Source of the DNA: Pseudomonadota bacterium
GTDB taxonomy: Bacteria; Pseudomonadota; Gammaproteobacteria; Steroidobacterales; MnTg04
Direction: 5' to 3'
Assembly (NCBI GenBank): GCA_022560735.1
Contig: JADFSO010000001.1
Coordinates: forward strand, 80,953 to 144,952
Length of the DNA stretch: 64,000 nucleotides
Of the stretch, positions 27,074-37,180 are shown piece by piece. The notes beneath the pieces were generated by a model, which was given only the letters and a program-made list of their open reading frames with translations, ran no database searches and was not told where the DNA came from. Positions within the stretch are counted from its first letter, which is position 1. Each line of letters starts with the position of its first letter. Both the position numbers and the translations under genes were made by a program.

Positions 27074-28456
27074 ATGATGAAAAAACTACTGATTGTTGCA
27101 GGTACAGCCGCTTTTTTGAGTCTGGTCACCGCCAGCATCCATGCCGAAGCGACGGCGGAACAAGTCGCCTCGCTGGGTGGAGATACCTATACGCCATATG
27201 GCGCTATCAGGGCCGGTAACGCCGATGGCTCCATCCCGGAATGGACCGGTGGACTGACCTCGGCGGCGGACGCCGGGTTTCCGGATTTCAAAACCGGTGG
27301 TCATCACCCCGACCCTTATGCAAACGACGATGTGCTTTACACGATCAATGCGCAGAACATGGGCCAGTATGCGGAGCTGATGACCGTGGGCCAGAAAGCC
27401 ATGATGCAGGCCTATCCGGATACTTTTTTCATGAAGGTGTATCCGAGCCGAAGGAGTGCGGCCTTTCCACAGCGTATTTACGATGCGACCAAATTGACCG
27501 CGGCAAGCGCGCGACTGATTCCGAGTGGTAACGGCGTGACCGGCGCGGTCATCGGCATTCCATTTCCGTTCCCGAAAAACGGGCTCGAGGCGATCTGGAA
27601 TCATATCCTGCGTTATCGCGCGGAAAAAGCGTACCGGTCGATCGGGCAGGCGGCGGTAACAGCGGGCGGCAAATACACCGTCGTCAAGTTTGCCGACAAG
27701 TATATCGCCAACTACAGCCTCCCCGGGATGACCGAGGAAGCGATGGACAACGTGATGATTTACTTCATGCAGAAAATCAGTTCACCGGCGCGGCTGGCTG
27801 GCCAGGTGCTGCTGGTGCACGAAACCATGGACCAGGATCGTGAGCCGCGCCGCGCATGGCTGTACAACCCGGGACAACGCCGGGTCAGGCGCGCGCCGAA
27901 CGTGGCGTTCGACAGCCCGCGAACGGCATCTGACGGGCTTTCCACCAGTGATCAGTTTGATATGTATAACGGCAGTCCCGAACGATACAACTGGACGCTG
28001 GTTGGCAAGAAAGAAATGCTGATTCCCTATAACTCCTACAAGATTCACAGCAAGGATTTAACCTATAAGGATGTCTTGCGTGCCAGCCACATCAACCAGG
28101 AGCATGCCCGCTACGAGAAACATCGCGTGTGGGTGGTCGATGCAGTCGTCAAGCCTGGCTCGCGGCATCTTTACAAGCGGCGCACATTTTTTATAGACGA
28201 AGATTCCTGGCAAGTGATGGCGGTGGACTGCTATGACAACCGCGACCAGATCTGGCGAGTCCAGGAAGGGCATTCGATCAATTATTACGATCAACCGTCA
28301 TTCTGGACGACCCTGGAACTCACGATCGACCTGCAATCCAAACGATACCTGGCGATCGGTTTGAACAACGAAGAACCGAATACCTATATTTTCGGTGCGG
28401 ACCTGAAGCAAAGCGATTTCTCGATCAGCGCATTGCGTCGGGCAGGTACCCGCTAG
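27074..28456 (+). CDS. DUF1329 exported protein
   Basis: About 460-residue periplasmic or outer-membrane-associated protein of family DUF1329. The signal peptide is MMKKLLIVAGTAAFLSLVTASIHA; the mature start TAEQVASLGGDTYTPYGAIRAGNADGSIPEW is the family hallmark, as is LYNPGQRRVRRAPNVAFDSPRTASDGL. The fold of this family is compared with the LolA/LolB lipoprotein carriers. ATG 27074 or 27077 is chosen (GGAG 10-13 bases upstream); the open frame upstream runs into the DUF1302 gene. It always accompanies DUF1302 partners, as here, with 31 bases between them. Confidence 0.88.
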   Translation: MMKKLLIVAGTAAFLSLVTASIHAEATAEQVASLGGDTYTPYGAIRAGNADGSIPEWTGGLTSAADAGFPDFKTGGHHPDPYANDDVLYTINAQNMGQYAELMTVGQKAMMQAYPDTFFMKVYPSRRSAAFPQRIYDATKLTAASARLIPSGNGVTGAVIGIPFPFPKNGLEAIWNHILRYRAEKAYRSIGQAAVTAGGKYTVVKFADKYIANYSLPGMTEEAMDNVMIYFMQKISSPARLAGQVLLVHETMDQDREPRRAWLYNPGQRRVRRAPNVAFDSPRTASDGLSTSDQFDMYNGSPERYNWTLVGKKEMLIPYNSYKIHSKDLTYKDVLRASHINQEHARYEKHRVWVVDAVVKPGSRHLYKRRTFFIDEDSWQVMAVDCYDNRDQIWRVQEGHSINYYDQPSFWTTLELTIDLQSKRYLAIGLNNEEPNTYIFGADLKQSDFSISALRRAGTR

Positions 28457-28507
28457 CGGCCGTTCCGGGCGGTTTCGGCTTTGCCCCTGTACGCTCGCTT
28501 GCCGCGC

Positions 28508-29554
28508 ATGAAATCAGTCCTGTTCACGTTTACGATGGCGGTTTGCGCCTGCTTTTGTGCGTTTGCTCCTGCGCTCGCCGATGAGCCGGCATTTGGCGAC
28601 CGCTGGTCGGAGCCGGCCAGGCTGGCCAGCCAGGATTTGCTGCTGGCCATCGATGGGGTATCCGGCGGGCTGGTCGTTGCCGGGGCGCGTGGCCATATAT
28701 TGTTTAGCGGCGACCAGGGCGTATCCTGGCAGCAATCCAGCGTGCCGTCACGTGCCACGCTGACCGGCGTCGATTTTGTGACGCTCGATATCGGCTGGGC
28801 GGTCGGTCATGACTCCATCATTTTGCATACCGACGATGGCGGTGAAACCTGGGCCATACAAAACCACGACCCCGCTGCCGAAACACCCTTTCTCGATGTC
28901 TGGTTTGCCGATGAGCGGAACGGGATTGCCATCGGGGCATACGGCCTGATGCTGGCAACCAGCGATGCCGGGACAAACTGGGAACGAGTGACGTTTGAGC
29001 CGGTGACGGCGGCCGCGCCGGGCGATGAAGCGGAGGCAGAGGACGCCTGGTGGGAATCGGACATGGGTAGTGATTACCACCTGAACGACATCATGGAGAC
29101 CCGTGACCGGCATCTGTTTATCGCTGCCGAAGCCGGCAACATCTACCGCTCCGATGACCTGGGCGCAAACTGGCTGACGGTTTCGCCCGCTTACGAGGGT
29201 TCCTTTTTTGGTGTTTTTGAAGCGGAGGCCGGACGGGTTTTCGCGGTCGGGTTGCGCGGCAATCTGTATTACACCGATGATCTTGGAGCGAGTTGGGTAC
29301 ACGTCGAGCTGCCGACGATTGCCACGCTGAACAGCGGCATTCGACTCGTCGATGGAACGATCCTGGTGACCGGTCTGGGTGGCGCCGTACTGGTGAGTCG
29401 GGACAACGGGGACAGTTTCGAGCTGCACACCCAGGAAAATCGCAAGGGAATCCAGACCGCATTCCAGCTTGATGACGGCAGCGTGATGCTGGTCGGTGAG
29501 GCCGGTGTCGATACGCTGGTACTTGGCACCGGCGGAGGCGGGAACAGTGACTGA
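28508..29554 (+). CDS. YCF48/BNR-repeat beta-propeller protein
   Basis: 348-residue exported protein with a signal peptide (MKSVLFTFTMAVCACFCAFAPALA) and repeated BNR/YCF48 units: SGDQGVSWQQSSVP, TDDGGETWAIQNHD, SDAGTNWERV, SDDLGANWLTV, TDDLGASWVHVE, SRDNGDSFEL. The spacing fits a seven-bladed propeller. The family is named for a photosystem II assembly factor, but in heterotrophs it is found next to RND transporters, as here, and probably acts as a periplasmic scaffold. ATG 28508 is taken because it begins the signal peptide. The last 8 bases overlap the RND gene start. Confidence 0.87.
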   Translation: MKSVLFTFTMAVCACFCAFAPALADEPAFGDRWSEPARLASQDLLLAIDGVSGGLVVAGARGHILFSGDQGVSWQQSSVPSRATLTGVDFVTLDIGWAVGHDSIILHTDDGGETWAIQNHDPAAETPFLDVWFADERNGIAIGAYGLMLATSDAGTNWERVTFEPVTAAAPGDEAEAEDAWWESDMGSDYHLNDIMETRDRHLFIAAEAGNIYRSDDLGANWLTVSPAYEGSFFGVFEAEAGRVFAVGLRGNLYYTDDLGASWVHVELPTIATLNSGIRLVDGTILVTGLGGAVLVSRDNGDSFELHTQENRKGIQTAFQLDDGSVMLVGEAGVDTLVLGTGGGGNSD

Positions 29555-31931
29555 AACGGGTCCTATCGCCGCCATCGAGAACTTTATTTTCGGCCGTCGC
29601 CGGTGGGTCATCGCGTTCTTCGTCATAACCACTGTGTTCATGCTTTTCTCGGCGGTGACCAAGCTGGCCATCGATGCCGGGTTCGACAAGATGGTGCCGA
29701 TGAAGCATGACTACATGCGGACCTACTCCGAGCACCGGCAGGAATTTGGTGGCGCCAACCGCGTCCTGATCGCGCTGGTGGCGGATGGCGACGACATATT
29801 CACCCCCAGGTTTTTTGAAGCGCTGCGGGTCGCGACCGACGAAGTCTTTTTTATCGCTGGCGTGGATCGGGCGGCCGTACAGTCGGTGTGGACGCCCAAC
29901 GTGCGCTACACCGAGGTCGTCGAAGATGGGGTCCGGGGTGGTCCGGTCATCCCATCCGATTACACGCCCGATGCCATCGGCCTGGCCAAAGTCAGGGAAA
30001 ATATCCTCAAGGCGGGCATCGTCGGCCGACTGGTCGCCAACGATTTTTCGGCGGCGATAATCAGCGCGCAATTGCTGGAAACCAACCCCGAAACCGGGGA
30101 GAAACTCGACCTGGTCAGGGTTTCGCATGATCTGGATGAGATGGTCAGGGCCAGGATTCTCGATGACCCGGAATTTGCGGGCATCGAGGTCAACATTATC
30201 GGTTTCGCCAAGGTGGTTGGCGACATAGCGGATGGCACCGGTCGAGTCCTGTTGTTTTTCCTGATCGCGGCGCTGATTACCGCGGTACTGGTTTATTTGT
30301 ATTGCCAGTCGTTGAGAATCACGCTGATCCCGCTTTTATGTTCCCTGATCGCCGTGGTCTGGCAACTGGGTTCGCTGACCTTGCTGGGGTATGGCATCGA
30401 CCCGATGGGCATCCTGGTGCCGTTCCTGGTGTTTGCGATCGGGGTCAGCCATGGCGTGCAAATGATCAGTTCGGTCGGCGCCGAGTTGCACAAGGGCGCG
30501 AACTGCCTGGACGCCGCCCGGATCAGTTTCCGCCGCCTGCTGGTGCCCGGCGGAATCGCCCTGGCCAGCGATACGATCGGGTTCATCACGATTCTTCTGA
30601 TACCGGTCCGGGTGATCCAGGAAATGGCGATTACCGCGAGCCTGGGTGTGGCCGCGATCATACTGACCAACCTGGTCTTGCTGCCGGTCCTGATTTCCCA
30701 TTTGAATCTCGGCGAGGATTACCGCGAGCGCCTGCGCCAGCGGTCGGAACGACTCAGGGTTATCTGGGTCCGGCTGGCCGGCATTACCGACCGCAAGCCG
30801 GCTGCGATCATGCTGGCGATCGCGGGCGTACTGCTGGTATTTGGCTATTGGAAAGGATCGGAAGTCAAAATCGGCGATCTGCACAAGGGCGTGCCGGAAT
30901 TGCGCGCGGAATCGACCTATAACCTGGATAGCGCGTCCATCACCGACAGGTTCTCGATCGGTGTCGATATCATCTCGATCATTGTAGAAACGCCGGTACA
31001 AGGCTGCGTCCAGTATGAGGTCATGACCGCAATCGATGAATTCGCCTGGCACATGCGGAATGTCGAAGGCGTGCAGGGTGTCATCACCCTGCCGATGATT
31101 TCCAAGATCATCAATACCGGCTGGAACGAAGGAAATCTGAAGTGGCGGGTGCTGTCGCGGAACGAGGCGATCCTGGTTCAGTCGGTCGCCTATGTCGAAA
31201 CCAGTACCGGGTTGTTGAATAGTAACTGCGATGTGATGCCGGTGATGATATTTACCACCGATCATAAGGCCGCAACGATCGAAAATATTGTCGCGGAATT
31301 CAAGGCTTATGTGGCAGCCAATCCAACCGACGGGGTCAGCATTCGGCTGGCCAACGAAGACGACGACGTGAAGTTTCGCCTGGCGGCCGGCAATGTGGGC
31401 GTGATGGCGGCGACCAACGAAGAAGTGTCGCAGGCCCAGTTCCCCATACTGATGGGTGTATTCGCCGCAATCATCCTGTTGTGCTGGGTCACGTTCCGTT
31501 CGCTGCGCGCCGTGCTTTGCATTGTTTTACCGCTGGGGCTGGTTTCCCTGCTCGCTTACGCATTGATGGCCATTTTGGAAATTGGCTTGAAAATCAATAC
31601 CTTGCCGGTAGTCGCGCTGGGTGTTGGCGTGGGCGTGGACTACGGAATTTATATTTTCCACCGCATGCAGGAGTTCCTGAAACGAGGAGAAACATTGCAC
31701 GCGGCATTTCTGGATACCTTGTCGGTAACCGGCAACGGCGTCGTATTTACTGCGGTTACTCTTGGGGTGGGCGTTGCGACCTGGATATTTTCCCCGTTGA
31801 AGTTCCAGGCGGATATGGGAATCCTGCTGACCTTCATGTTCCTGGTGAACATGCTGGGTGCCATTTTCCTGTTGCCGGCGCTGGCGGCCTGGCTGTTTCC
31901 GGAAAATAGCCGGGAAAGCCGGGTTCGCTGA
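29547..31931 (+). CDS. RND/MMPL-family lipid-type exporter
   Basis: 794-residue inner-membrane transporter of the MMPL/HpnN branch of the RND superfamily, with 12 predicted helices in two repeats of six and two large periplasmic loops. Membrane signatures: PMGILVPFLVFAIGVSHGVQMISS and LPVVALGVGVGVDYGIYIFHR, the charged helix-4 and helix-10 positions expected for proton coupling. Start GTG 29547 (GGAGG 8 bases upstream) overlaps the YCF48 stop by 8 bases, so the two are coupled. No TolC or membrane-fusion gene is present, as usual for this branch; the DUF1302/DUF1329 partners probably complete the path. Hopanoid, sterol or fatty compound export is a plausible but unproved role. Confidence 0.9.
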   Translation: MTETGPIAAIENFIFGRRRWVIAFFVITTVFMLFSAVTKLAIDAGFDKMVPMKHDYMRTYSEHRQEFGGANRVLIALVADGDDIFTPRFFEALRVATDEVFFIAGVDRAAVQSVWTPNVRYTEVVEDGVRGGPVIPSDYTPDAIGLAKVRENILKAGIVGRLVANDFSAAIISAQLLETNPETGEKLDLVRVSHDLDEMVRARILDDPEFAGIEVNIIGFAKVVGDIADGTGRVLLFFLIAALITAVLVYLYCQSLRITLIPLLCSLIAVVWQLGSLTLLGYGIDPMGILVPFLVFAIGVSHGVQMISSVGAELHKGANCLDAARISFRRLLVPGGIALASDTIGFITILLIPVRVIQEMAITASLGVAAIILTNLVLLPVLISHLNLGEDYRERLRQRSERLRVIWVRLAGITDRKPAAIMLAIAGVLLVFGYWKGSEVKIGDLHKGVPELRAESTYNLDSASITDRFSIGVDIISIIVETPVQGCVQYEVMTAIDEFAWHMRNVEGVQGVITLPMISKIINTGWNEGNLKWRVLSRNEAILVQSVAYVETSTGLLNSNCDVMPVMIFTTDHKAATIENIVAEFKAYVAANPTDGVSIRLANEDDDVKFRLAAGNVGVMAATNEEVSQAQFPILMGVFAAIILLCWVTFRSLRAVLCIVLPLGLVSLLAYALMAILEIGLKINTLPVVALGVGVGVDYGIYIFHRMQEFLKRGETLHAAFLDTLSVTGNGVVFTAVTLGVGVATWIFSPLKFQADMGILLTFMFLVNMLGAIFLLPALAAWLFPENSRESRVR

Positions 31932-31939
31932 CTCGCAGT

Positions 31940-32155
31940 TCAGGCGTTCAGATCCGGTATCATTTCACTTTGCAGGCGCTCGATCGAATCCTTGATCAGC
32001 AGCTTTCTTTTCTTTAGCCGCTTTAACATCAATTGATCGACGAATGGGTCCTGTGCCAGCCTGACGATGACTTCATCGAGATCGCGGTGCTCCATCCGCA
32101 ACAGTTTCAGCTTGCGTAATTTACCGAAGGCCTCGGTGTTGATTTTATCGTCCAT
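31940..32155 (-). CDS. YdcH/DUF465 family small protein
   Basis: 71-residue, highly charged helical protein of the YdcH (DUF465) family. The pattern LRKLKLLRMEHRDLDEVIVRLAQDP then KRLKKRKLLIKDSIERL is typical: one helix, a turn at DPFVDQ, and a basic helix. Function unknown; probably cytoplasmic. It is convergent with the RND gene, 8 bases apart, and 69 bases downstream of cysQ on the same strand. Confidence 0.85.
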   Translation of the reverse strand: MDDKINTEAFGKLRKLKLLRMEHRDLDEVIVRLAQDPFVDQLMLKRLKKRKLLIKDSIERLQSEMIPDLNA

Positions 32156-32224
32156 GGTCGAAAATCGATTGCATGTTCAAAGCTTAGACAACTTGCTGGC
32201 CCGATGCCATGCGGGCAGGCTGAA

Positions 32225-33028
32225 TTAACTCAGCAGCCGCGGCCAATCCACCGAGCTGTCACCAAAAACCAGGAAGTTTGGGTTTAGCAGATCGGCCTTT
32301 TGGTTGTATCGAATAGCCTCGCCGTCGATATCGGTCATTTGTCCGCCCGCAAATTCGACCACCGCCTGGGCCGCTGCCGTGTCCCACTCCGATGTGGGGC
32401 CAAGCCGGGGGTAGATATCGGCGCTGCCATCGGCAACCAGGCAGATTTTCAGGGAACTGCCCATCGGAACGAGTTCGTAGTCTCCCAGGCGCTCCAGGAA
32501 GGCGTCCAGGCTGCTTCCGCGATGCGACTTGGAGCCGACGACCCGGACCGGCCGGCCACAACTCGGGCTGGCCTGGATACTCACCGGCTCCTCTCCGGGA
32601 TCCTGGCGCCAGGCGCCGGATTCCCGGCAGGCGTAGTAATCGCGCCCGCTGACCGGAACGTGGACCACACCGAGTACCGGCCGGTGATCATCGATCAGCG
32701 CGATATTCACGGTAAACTCGTCGTTGCGGTTAACAAACTCCTTCGTTCCATCCAGAGGATCGACCAGCCAGTAACGCGACCACCCGGACCGGGTTGCAAA
32801 ATCCATTACCGCGGACTCTTCCGACAATATCGGCCAGCCTGGCGTCAGTTTTTTCAAACCGGTCAGGATGGTGTCGTGGGCGGCCAGGTCGGCGGCCGTC
32901 AATGGTGAGGTGTCCGCCTTGGTCTGAACGTCAAAATCGGTCTCATAGACGGCCAGGATTCGCTCGCCGGCCTGGCGGGCGATTTTGACGATCCCGGGCA
33001 GCAAAGAGCCGATTTCTTTCTCGTTCAT
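32225..33028 (-). CDS. cysQ: 3'(2'),5'-bisphosphate nucleotidase CysQ
   Basis: Mg-dependent phosphatase of the inositol monophosphatase superfamily, about 267 residues, which removes the 3'-phosphate of PAP/PAPS made in sulfate assimilation. Motifs: SEES (metal Glu), WLVDPLDGTKEFVNRNDEFTV (Asp-x-Leu-Asp-Gly-Thr), and WDTAAAQAVVEFAGG near the C-terminus. ATG 33028 opens MNEKEIGSLLPGIVKIARQAG; the upstream extension to 33073 runs into the divergent gene's promoter and is not expected. It diverges from yrfG; cysQ and yrfG often lie together in Gammaproteobacteria. Confidence 0.93.
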   Translation of the reverse strand: MNEKEIGSLLPGIVKIARQAGERILAVYETDFDVQTKADTSPLTAADLAAHDTILTGLKKLTPGWPILSEESAVMDFATRSGWSRYWLVDPLDGTKEFVNRNDEFTVNIALIDDHRPVLGVVHVPVSGRDYYACRESGAWRQDPGEEPVSIQASPSCGRPVRVVGSKSHRGSSLDAFLERLGDYELVPMGSSLKICLVADGSADIYPRLGPTSEWDTAAAQAVVEFAGGQMTDIDGEAIRYNQKADLLNPNFLVFGDSSVDWPRLLS

Positions 33029-33096
33029 GGATTTCTCAGGGACTCGATTGAATGGTGTGCAAGGGTATACCATCCATCATCCATGGAATACCTGCG

Positions 33097-33777
33097 ATGA
33101 CAAGCGGCAACGCCAGCGTGCCCGACTGGGGGCAGACCGATACCGTGCTCCTCGATATGGATGGCACGGTGCTCGATTTGCGTTTTGACAACCTGTTCTG
33201 GCGGGAGACCGTGCCGCGGCGTTATGCGGAACTGAATGGCATCGGTTTTGCACACGCTCTCGAGAAACTTGAGCCAAGGTATTTCGAGAAACAGGGGACC
33301 CTGGACTGGTATTGCCTGGATTTCTGGAGCGCCGAACTCGGCATCAACCTTGAGCAACTCAAGACCGAGGTCGAGCAGCATATCGTGTACCTGCCCGGGG
33401 CCCTGGATTTTCTGCGCTGGCTGGGGCGAACCGGCAAGCGCATCGTCCTGGTGACCAACGCCCACCAGGACAGCCTCAGGCTGAAGATCAAACGCACGGG
33501 TCTGGATCGGCATTTCGATGCGCTGTTTACTGCGCACGAATTTGGTTTGCCAAAGGAATACCCGGAGTTCTGGGGGCGTTTCGCCAGGCAGGAACGATTT
33601 GATCCAGCCAGGACCCTTTTCGTCGACGACAGCCTGCCGGTGCTGCGCGCGGCGAGGGATTTCGGGATCAAACAGCTTTTTGCGGTCAGCCGGCCGGACT
33701 CGGGCGCAGCGGGCCAGGACACGGCCGAGTTTCCTGCCATCGAAGACTTGTCGGCCCTGCTCGGGCCGAGGCCATAG
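33097..33777 (+). CDS. yrfG: GMP/IMP nucleotidase YrfG, HAD superfamily
   Basis: 226-residue HAD hydrolase that dephosphorylates purine nucleotides. HAD motif I is LLDMDGTVLDLRFDN, motif II IVLVTNA, motif III Lys in GLPKEYPEFW, motif IV TLFVDDSLPVLRAA. The cap sequence FWRETVPRRYAELNGI and SLRLKIKRTGL are specific to the YrfG group. ATG 33097 is preferred over the more upstream start, which would extend into the 68-base divergent promoter with cysQ. Confidence 0.9.
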   Translation: MTSGNASVPDWGQTDTVLLDMDGTVLDLRFDNLFWRETVPRRYAELNGIGFAHALEKLEPRYFEKQGTLDWYCLDFWSAELGINLEQLKTEVEQHIVYLPGALDFLRWLGRTGKRIVLVTNAHQDSLRLKIKRTGLDRHFDALFTAHEFGLPKEYPEFWGRFARQERFDPARTLFVDDSLPVLRAARDFGIKQLFAVSRPDSGAAGQDTAEFPAIEDLSALLGPRP

Positions 33778-33846
33778 CTGGCAGTCGCTGGCCAGCATGG
33801 GTGGCCGCGGTGGCTTTTGAGTTGGCTGGATACAGCCTGCGCCGGG

Positions 33847-35124
33847 TCAGCGCCCGCGTGGCTGGTTCCTGCCCCTGCCCGCGGGCTTGCCCGAGCGCTG
33901 GTTTCTCCTGCCATGTTCCGGTTTTCGGGGTCGCGGCGGCGGCCGTTTCAACTCGGGCAGCAGATCCGGCGTTATCTTGCCTACCGGGATCCGGTGCTCG
34001 ATGTATTCCTCGATATCCGGCAGGTTCACGACAGTGTCCTCGCAACCAAAACTGATCGCGTCTCCGCTCGCGCCGGCGCGCGCCGTCCGGCCGATGCGAT
34101 GGACATAGTCTTCCGAGTCTTGCGGGAGATCGTAATTGAAGACATGGCTGACATTGGGTATGTGCAGACCGCGCGAAGCCACATCGGTAGCGATCAGGAC
34201 CGGCAGTTTCCCGCTGGTGAAATCACGTATCAAGGCCTCGCGTTTGCGCTGCGGCACATCGCCGGTGATGGCGCGCGCATCGAAACCGTTGTGTATCAAC
34301 CATGCCTGCAAATGTTCCGCACCTCTTTTTGTGTTGATGAACACCATGGTCCGGGTGGCATTCATCTGCCGCAGCAACCCGACCAGCAAGGATATTTTCT
34401 CGTGGTTGGATGGGAAGTAAATCAACTGGCGAACCGTGTCGACGGTGATCCGGTCGGCCTCGATCTTGATCAGTTCCGGGTCGTTCATATGCTCGTATGC
34501 CAGCTCGAGCACACGTTGCGACAAGGTGGCTGAGAACAGCATATTCAATCTTTCAGCCGGCGGCGGCAGACGCCTGAGCAAGTAACGAATATCCCGGATG
34601 AAGCCTAGATCGAACATGCGGTCGGCTTCGTCGAGCACGGTGACTTCAATCGAATCCAGGCCGAATATCCGCTGCTTGAAATAGTCGATAAAACGGCCGG
34701 GTGTGCCGATCAGCACATCCACGCCCCGTTGCAACATCTGGCGCTGCTTGTCGTAGTCGGTGCCCCCGTAGACCAGTCCGATCTTCAGCCCGGTATGGGC
34801 TCCAAGAAGCTCCGCGTCTTTCGCAATCTGGATGGCCAGTTCGCGGGTCGGTGCGAGTATCATCGCGCGCGGATCGTTGAGCCGCCTTTGTGCGCCAGCC
34901 GGCCGCGTCAACAAGCGCTGAAACAGCGCCAGCAGGAAAGCGGCCGTTTTACCGGTGCCGGTTTGCGCCTGGCCCGCCACATCGTTGCCGGCCAGCGCTT
35001 GAGGCAGGGTCTTGGCCTGGATCGGCGTACAGAACTCGAATCCGGCGTCTGCCAGACCCTGATTTAGCTCTGGCGCAAGGTTGAAACTGTCGAATTCGAC
35101 ATCTGTCAGTGGGTTATCGGCCAT
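33847..35124 (-). CDS. rhlB: DEAD-box RNA helicase RhlB
   Basis: ATP-dependent RNA helicase, 425 residues, partner of RNase E in the degradosome. Motifs in order: Q-motif [33 protein letters not shown] in [32 protein letters not shown]. The arginine/proline/glycine-rich tail (from about residue 390, [15 protein letters not shown]) is an RNA-binding extension as in E. coli RhlB. Divergent from trxA-rho, the same three-gene neighbourhood as in enteric bacteria. The 265-base region to trxA holds the two promoters; a 62-codon open frame there looks non-coding. Confidence 0.94.
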   Translation of the reverse strand: MADNPLTDVEFDSFNLAPELNQGLADAGFEFCTPIQAKTLPQALAGNDVAGQAQTGTGKTAAFLLALFQRLLTRPAGAQRRLNDPRAMILAPTRELAIQIAKDAELLGAHTGLKIGLVYGGTDYDKQRQMLQRGVDVLIGTPGRFIDYFKQRIFGLDSIEVTVLDEADRMFDLGFIRDIRYLLRRLPPPAERLNMLFSATLSQRVLELAYEHMNDPELIKIEADRITVDTVRQLIYFPSNHEKISLLVGLLRQMNATRTMVFINTKRGAEHLQAWLIHNGFDARAITGDVPQRKREALIRDFTSGKLPVLIATDVASRGLHIPNVSHVFNYDLPQDSEDYVHRIGRTARAGASGDAISFGCEDTVVNLPDIEEYIEHRIPVGKITPDLLPELKRPPPRPRKPEHGRRNQRSGKPAGRGRNQPRGR

Positions 35125-35389
35125 TTAGGGTACTTTCTTGTTGAATTTTAGGTCTCAGCACTTGCAACCGGCGAATGTCCGGTACAAAATGCAGTCTATT
35201 ACGTAGCGGCTTTCAGTGAGCCCGCCGAATCCTTCGCCAGCAGTCGATTCCCAGTAGCCGAATTCAAAAGCCGCGTATTTCAGAACATATTGCCTGATTA
35301 AATGTCCGGCGTCATTTTTCCGATTTTTTTCTTTAACCGGCATGGCCGGTCAAAAACCACCAGACCCGATAAGCGGAAGGAAGCCTAAG

Positions 35390-35716
35390 TTGAGTGAGCA
35401 AGTAATTCATACGAGTGACGATAGTTTCGAAGCCGATGTCATTAAATCAGAAGTGCCGGTGCTGCTGGATTTCTGGGCCGAGTGGTGCGCTCCGTGCAAA
35501 ATGATTGCGCCGATCCTCGCCGAGATCGCCGAGGAATATAAGGGGCGCCTGAAAATCGCCAAGCTCAATATCGACGAAAATCCGTCGATTCCCCCTAAAT
35601 TCGGGATTCGCGGAATCCCGACGCTGATCCTGTTCAAGAACGGGACCGTCGAAGGACAAAAAGTCGGGGCGCTTTCCAAGTCCCAGTTAACCGCATTCCT
35701 GGATACAAACCTGTGA
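35390..35716 (+). CDS. trxA: thioredoxin TrxA, WCAPC active site
   Basis: Cytoplasmic disulfide reductase, 108 residues. Active site EWCAPCKM at 31-38: Ala replaces the Gly of the canonical WCGPC. The cis-Pro region is [13 protein letters not shown], and the start [17 protein letters not shown] matches family proteins. The start is TTG 35390 with AAGGAAG 9 bases upstream; an ATG 48 bases earlier would add residues not found in thioredoxins. The stop codon overlaps or nearly touches the rho reading frame. Partners would be thioredoxin reductase and ribonucleotide reductase. Confidence 0.93.
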   Translation: MSEQVIHTSDDSFEADVIKSEVPVLLDFWAEWCAPCKMIAPILAEIAEEYKGRLKIAKLNIDENPSIPPKFGIRGIPTLILFKNGTVEGQKVGALSKSQLTAFLDTNL

Positions 35717-35724
35717 GGGGCTAC

Positions 35725-37161
35725 TTGGGCAATCAACCACGCGGCGGACGCAGTACCAACAAGTCCGGTAACCGAGCAAAAGGCGGCAACAATGGCAAGG
35801 GTGCGAAAGGCCGTTCGCGGCGTCCTCGCGAGATCGACGATGGAACCCGGGCAGAAGAGCTGGAAATAATTCCGGCGGAAGAGCTCGATGCAAAAAAATC
35901 GTCGTTAAACCTGACCGAGCTCAAACACCGGCCGATCACCGAGTTGGCAGATCTGGCGGAGGAAATGGGGCTGGAGGACCTGGCCCGTGCCCGCAAGCAG
36001 GACATTATTTTCGCCATCTTAAAGGACCATTCGCAAAAGGGTGAGGACATCTATGGCGATGGCGTGCTGGAGATTCTCCAGGACGGTTTTGGTTTTCTTC
36101 GTTCTGCCGATAGCTCATACCTGGCCGGCCCCGATGATATTTACGTGTCGCCGAGCCAGATTCGCCGTTTCAGTTTGCGCACCGGCGATACCGTTTCGGG
36201 GCTGATCAGGCCGCCGAGAGACGGCGAGCGGTATTTTGCCCTGCTCAAGATCGGTGAGATCAATTTCGAAGCGCCGGAAAACGCTCGCCACAAGGTACCG
36301 TTCAGCAACCTGACGCCGTTGTTTCCGACGGAACGTCTGCAACTCGAAATCGGCAACGGCAGCACCGAAGATCTGACCGCCAGAATCATCGACCTGATGT
36401 CGCCGATCGGCAAGGGTCAGCGTGGCTTGATCGTCTCTCCGCCGAAGGCGGGCAAGACCATGTTGCTGCAGAACATCGCGACCTCGATCGCTTCAAAACA
36501 TCCCGAAGTTTTCCTGATTGTCCTGCTGATCGACGAACGACCCGAAGAAGTCACGGAAATGATACGCAGCGTTCGCGGCGAAGTGGTTTCCAGTACTTTC
36601 GACGAGCCTGCGAGCCGTCACGTGCAGGTTGCGGAGATGGTGATCGAGAAAGCCAGGCGCCTGGTCGAGCACAAAAAAGACGTTGTGATTCTGCTCGATT
36701 CGATCACCCGGCTGGCGCGTGCTTATAACACCGTCGTGCCATCGTCAGGCAAAGTGCTGACCGGTGGTGTGGATGCCAATGCCCTGCACAAGCCAAAACG
36801 GTTCTTTGGCGCTGCGCGCAACATCGAAGAGGGCGGCAGCCTGACGATTATCGCCACGGCGCTGGTGGAGACCGGTTCGCGGATGGACGATGTGATTTAT
36901 GAAGAGTTCAAGGGCACCGGCAACATGGAAATTCACATGGACCGGAGAATCGCCGAGAAGCGAATCTTCCCCGCGATCAACATCAACAAGTCCGGGACCC
37001 GGCGCGAGGAGTTGCTGACCAAGCCCGAAGAACTGCAGAAAATCTGGATTCTCCGCAAGCTGCTGCACTCGATGGACGAAGTGGCAGCCATCGAATTCCT
37101 GCTGGGTAAAATGAAGGACACCAAGACCAACGAGAAATTCTTTGACGCGATGAAGCGCTGA
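35725..37161 (+). CDS. rho: transcription termination factor Rho, with N-terminal extension
   Basis: Hexameric RNA-dependent ATPase that ends transcription. From [21 protein letters not shown] the protein follows E. coli Rho: RNA-binding GFGFLRS, Walker [12 protein letters not shown], Walker [17 protein letters not shown], and the Q/R-loop region. Ahead of this lie about 60 extra residues rich in Gly, Asn, Arg and Lys ([17 protein letters not shown]) then an acidic stretch, a type of extension known in several phyla. The frame is open from GTG 35713, which overlaps the trxA stop; TTG 35725 has GAGGGG 5 bases upstream and is preferred. The exact start does not affect the core. Confidence 0.94.
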   Translation: MGNQPRGGRSTNKSGNRAKGGNNGKGAKGRSRRPREIDDGTRAEELEIIPAEELDAKKSSLNLTELKHRPITELADLAEEMGLEDLARARKQDIIFAILKDHSQKGEDIYGDGVLEILQDGFGFLRSADSSYLAGPDDIYVSPSQIRRFSLRTGDTVSGLIRPPRDGERYFALLKIGEINFEAPENARHKVPFSNLTPLFPTERLQLEIGNGSTEDLTARIIDLMSPIGKGQRGLIVSPPKAGKTMLLQNIATSIASKHPEVFLIVLLIDERPEEVTEMIRSVRGEVVSSTFDEPASRHVQVAEMVIEKARRLVEHKKDVVILLDSITRLARAYNTVVPSSGKVLTGGVDANALHKPKRFFGAARNIEEGGSLTIIATALVETGSRMDDVIYEEFKGTGNMEIHMDRRIAEKRIFPAININKSGTRREELLTKPEELQKIWILRKLLHSMDEVAAIEFLLGKMKDTKTNEKFFDAMKR

Positions 37162-37180
37162 TAACGGCAACGTTTTCGGG

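Noticed and set aside
35155..35343. 62-codon minus-strand frame between rhlB and trxA
   Set aside because: No ribosome site, no recognisable features, and it occupies the divergent promoter region; left out, though a small gene cannot be fully excluded.
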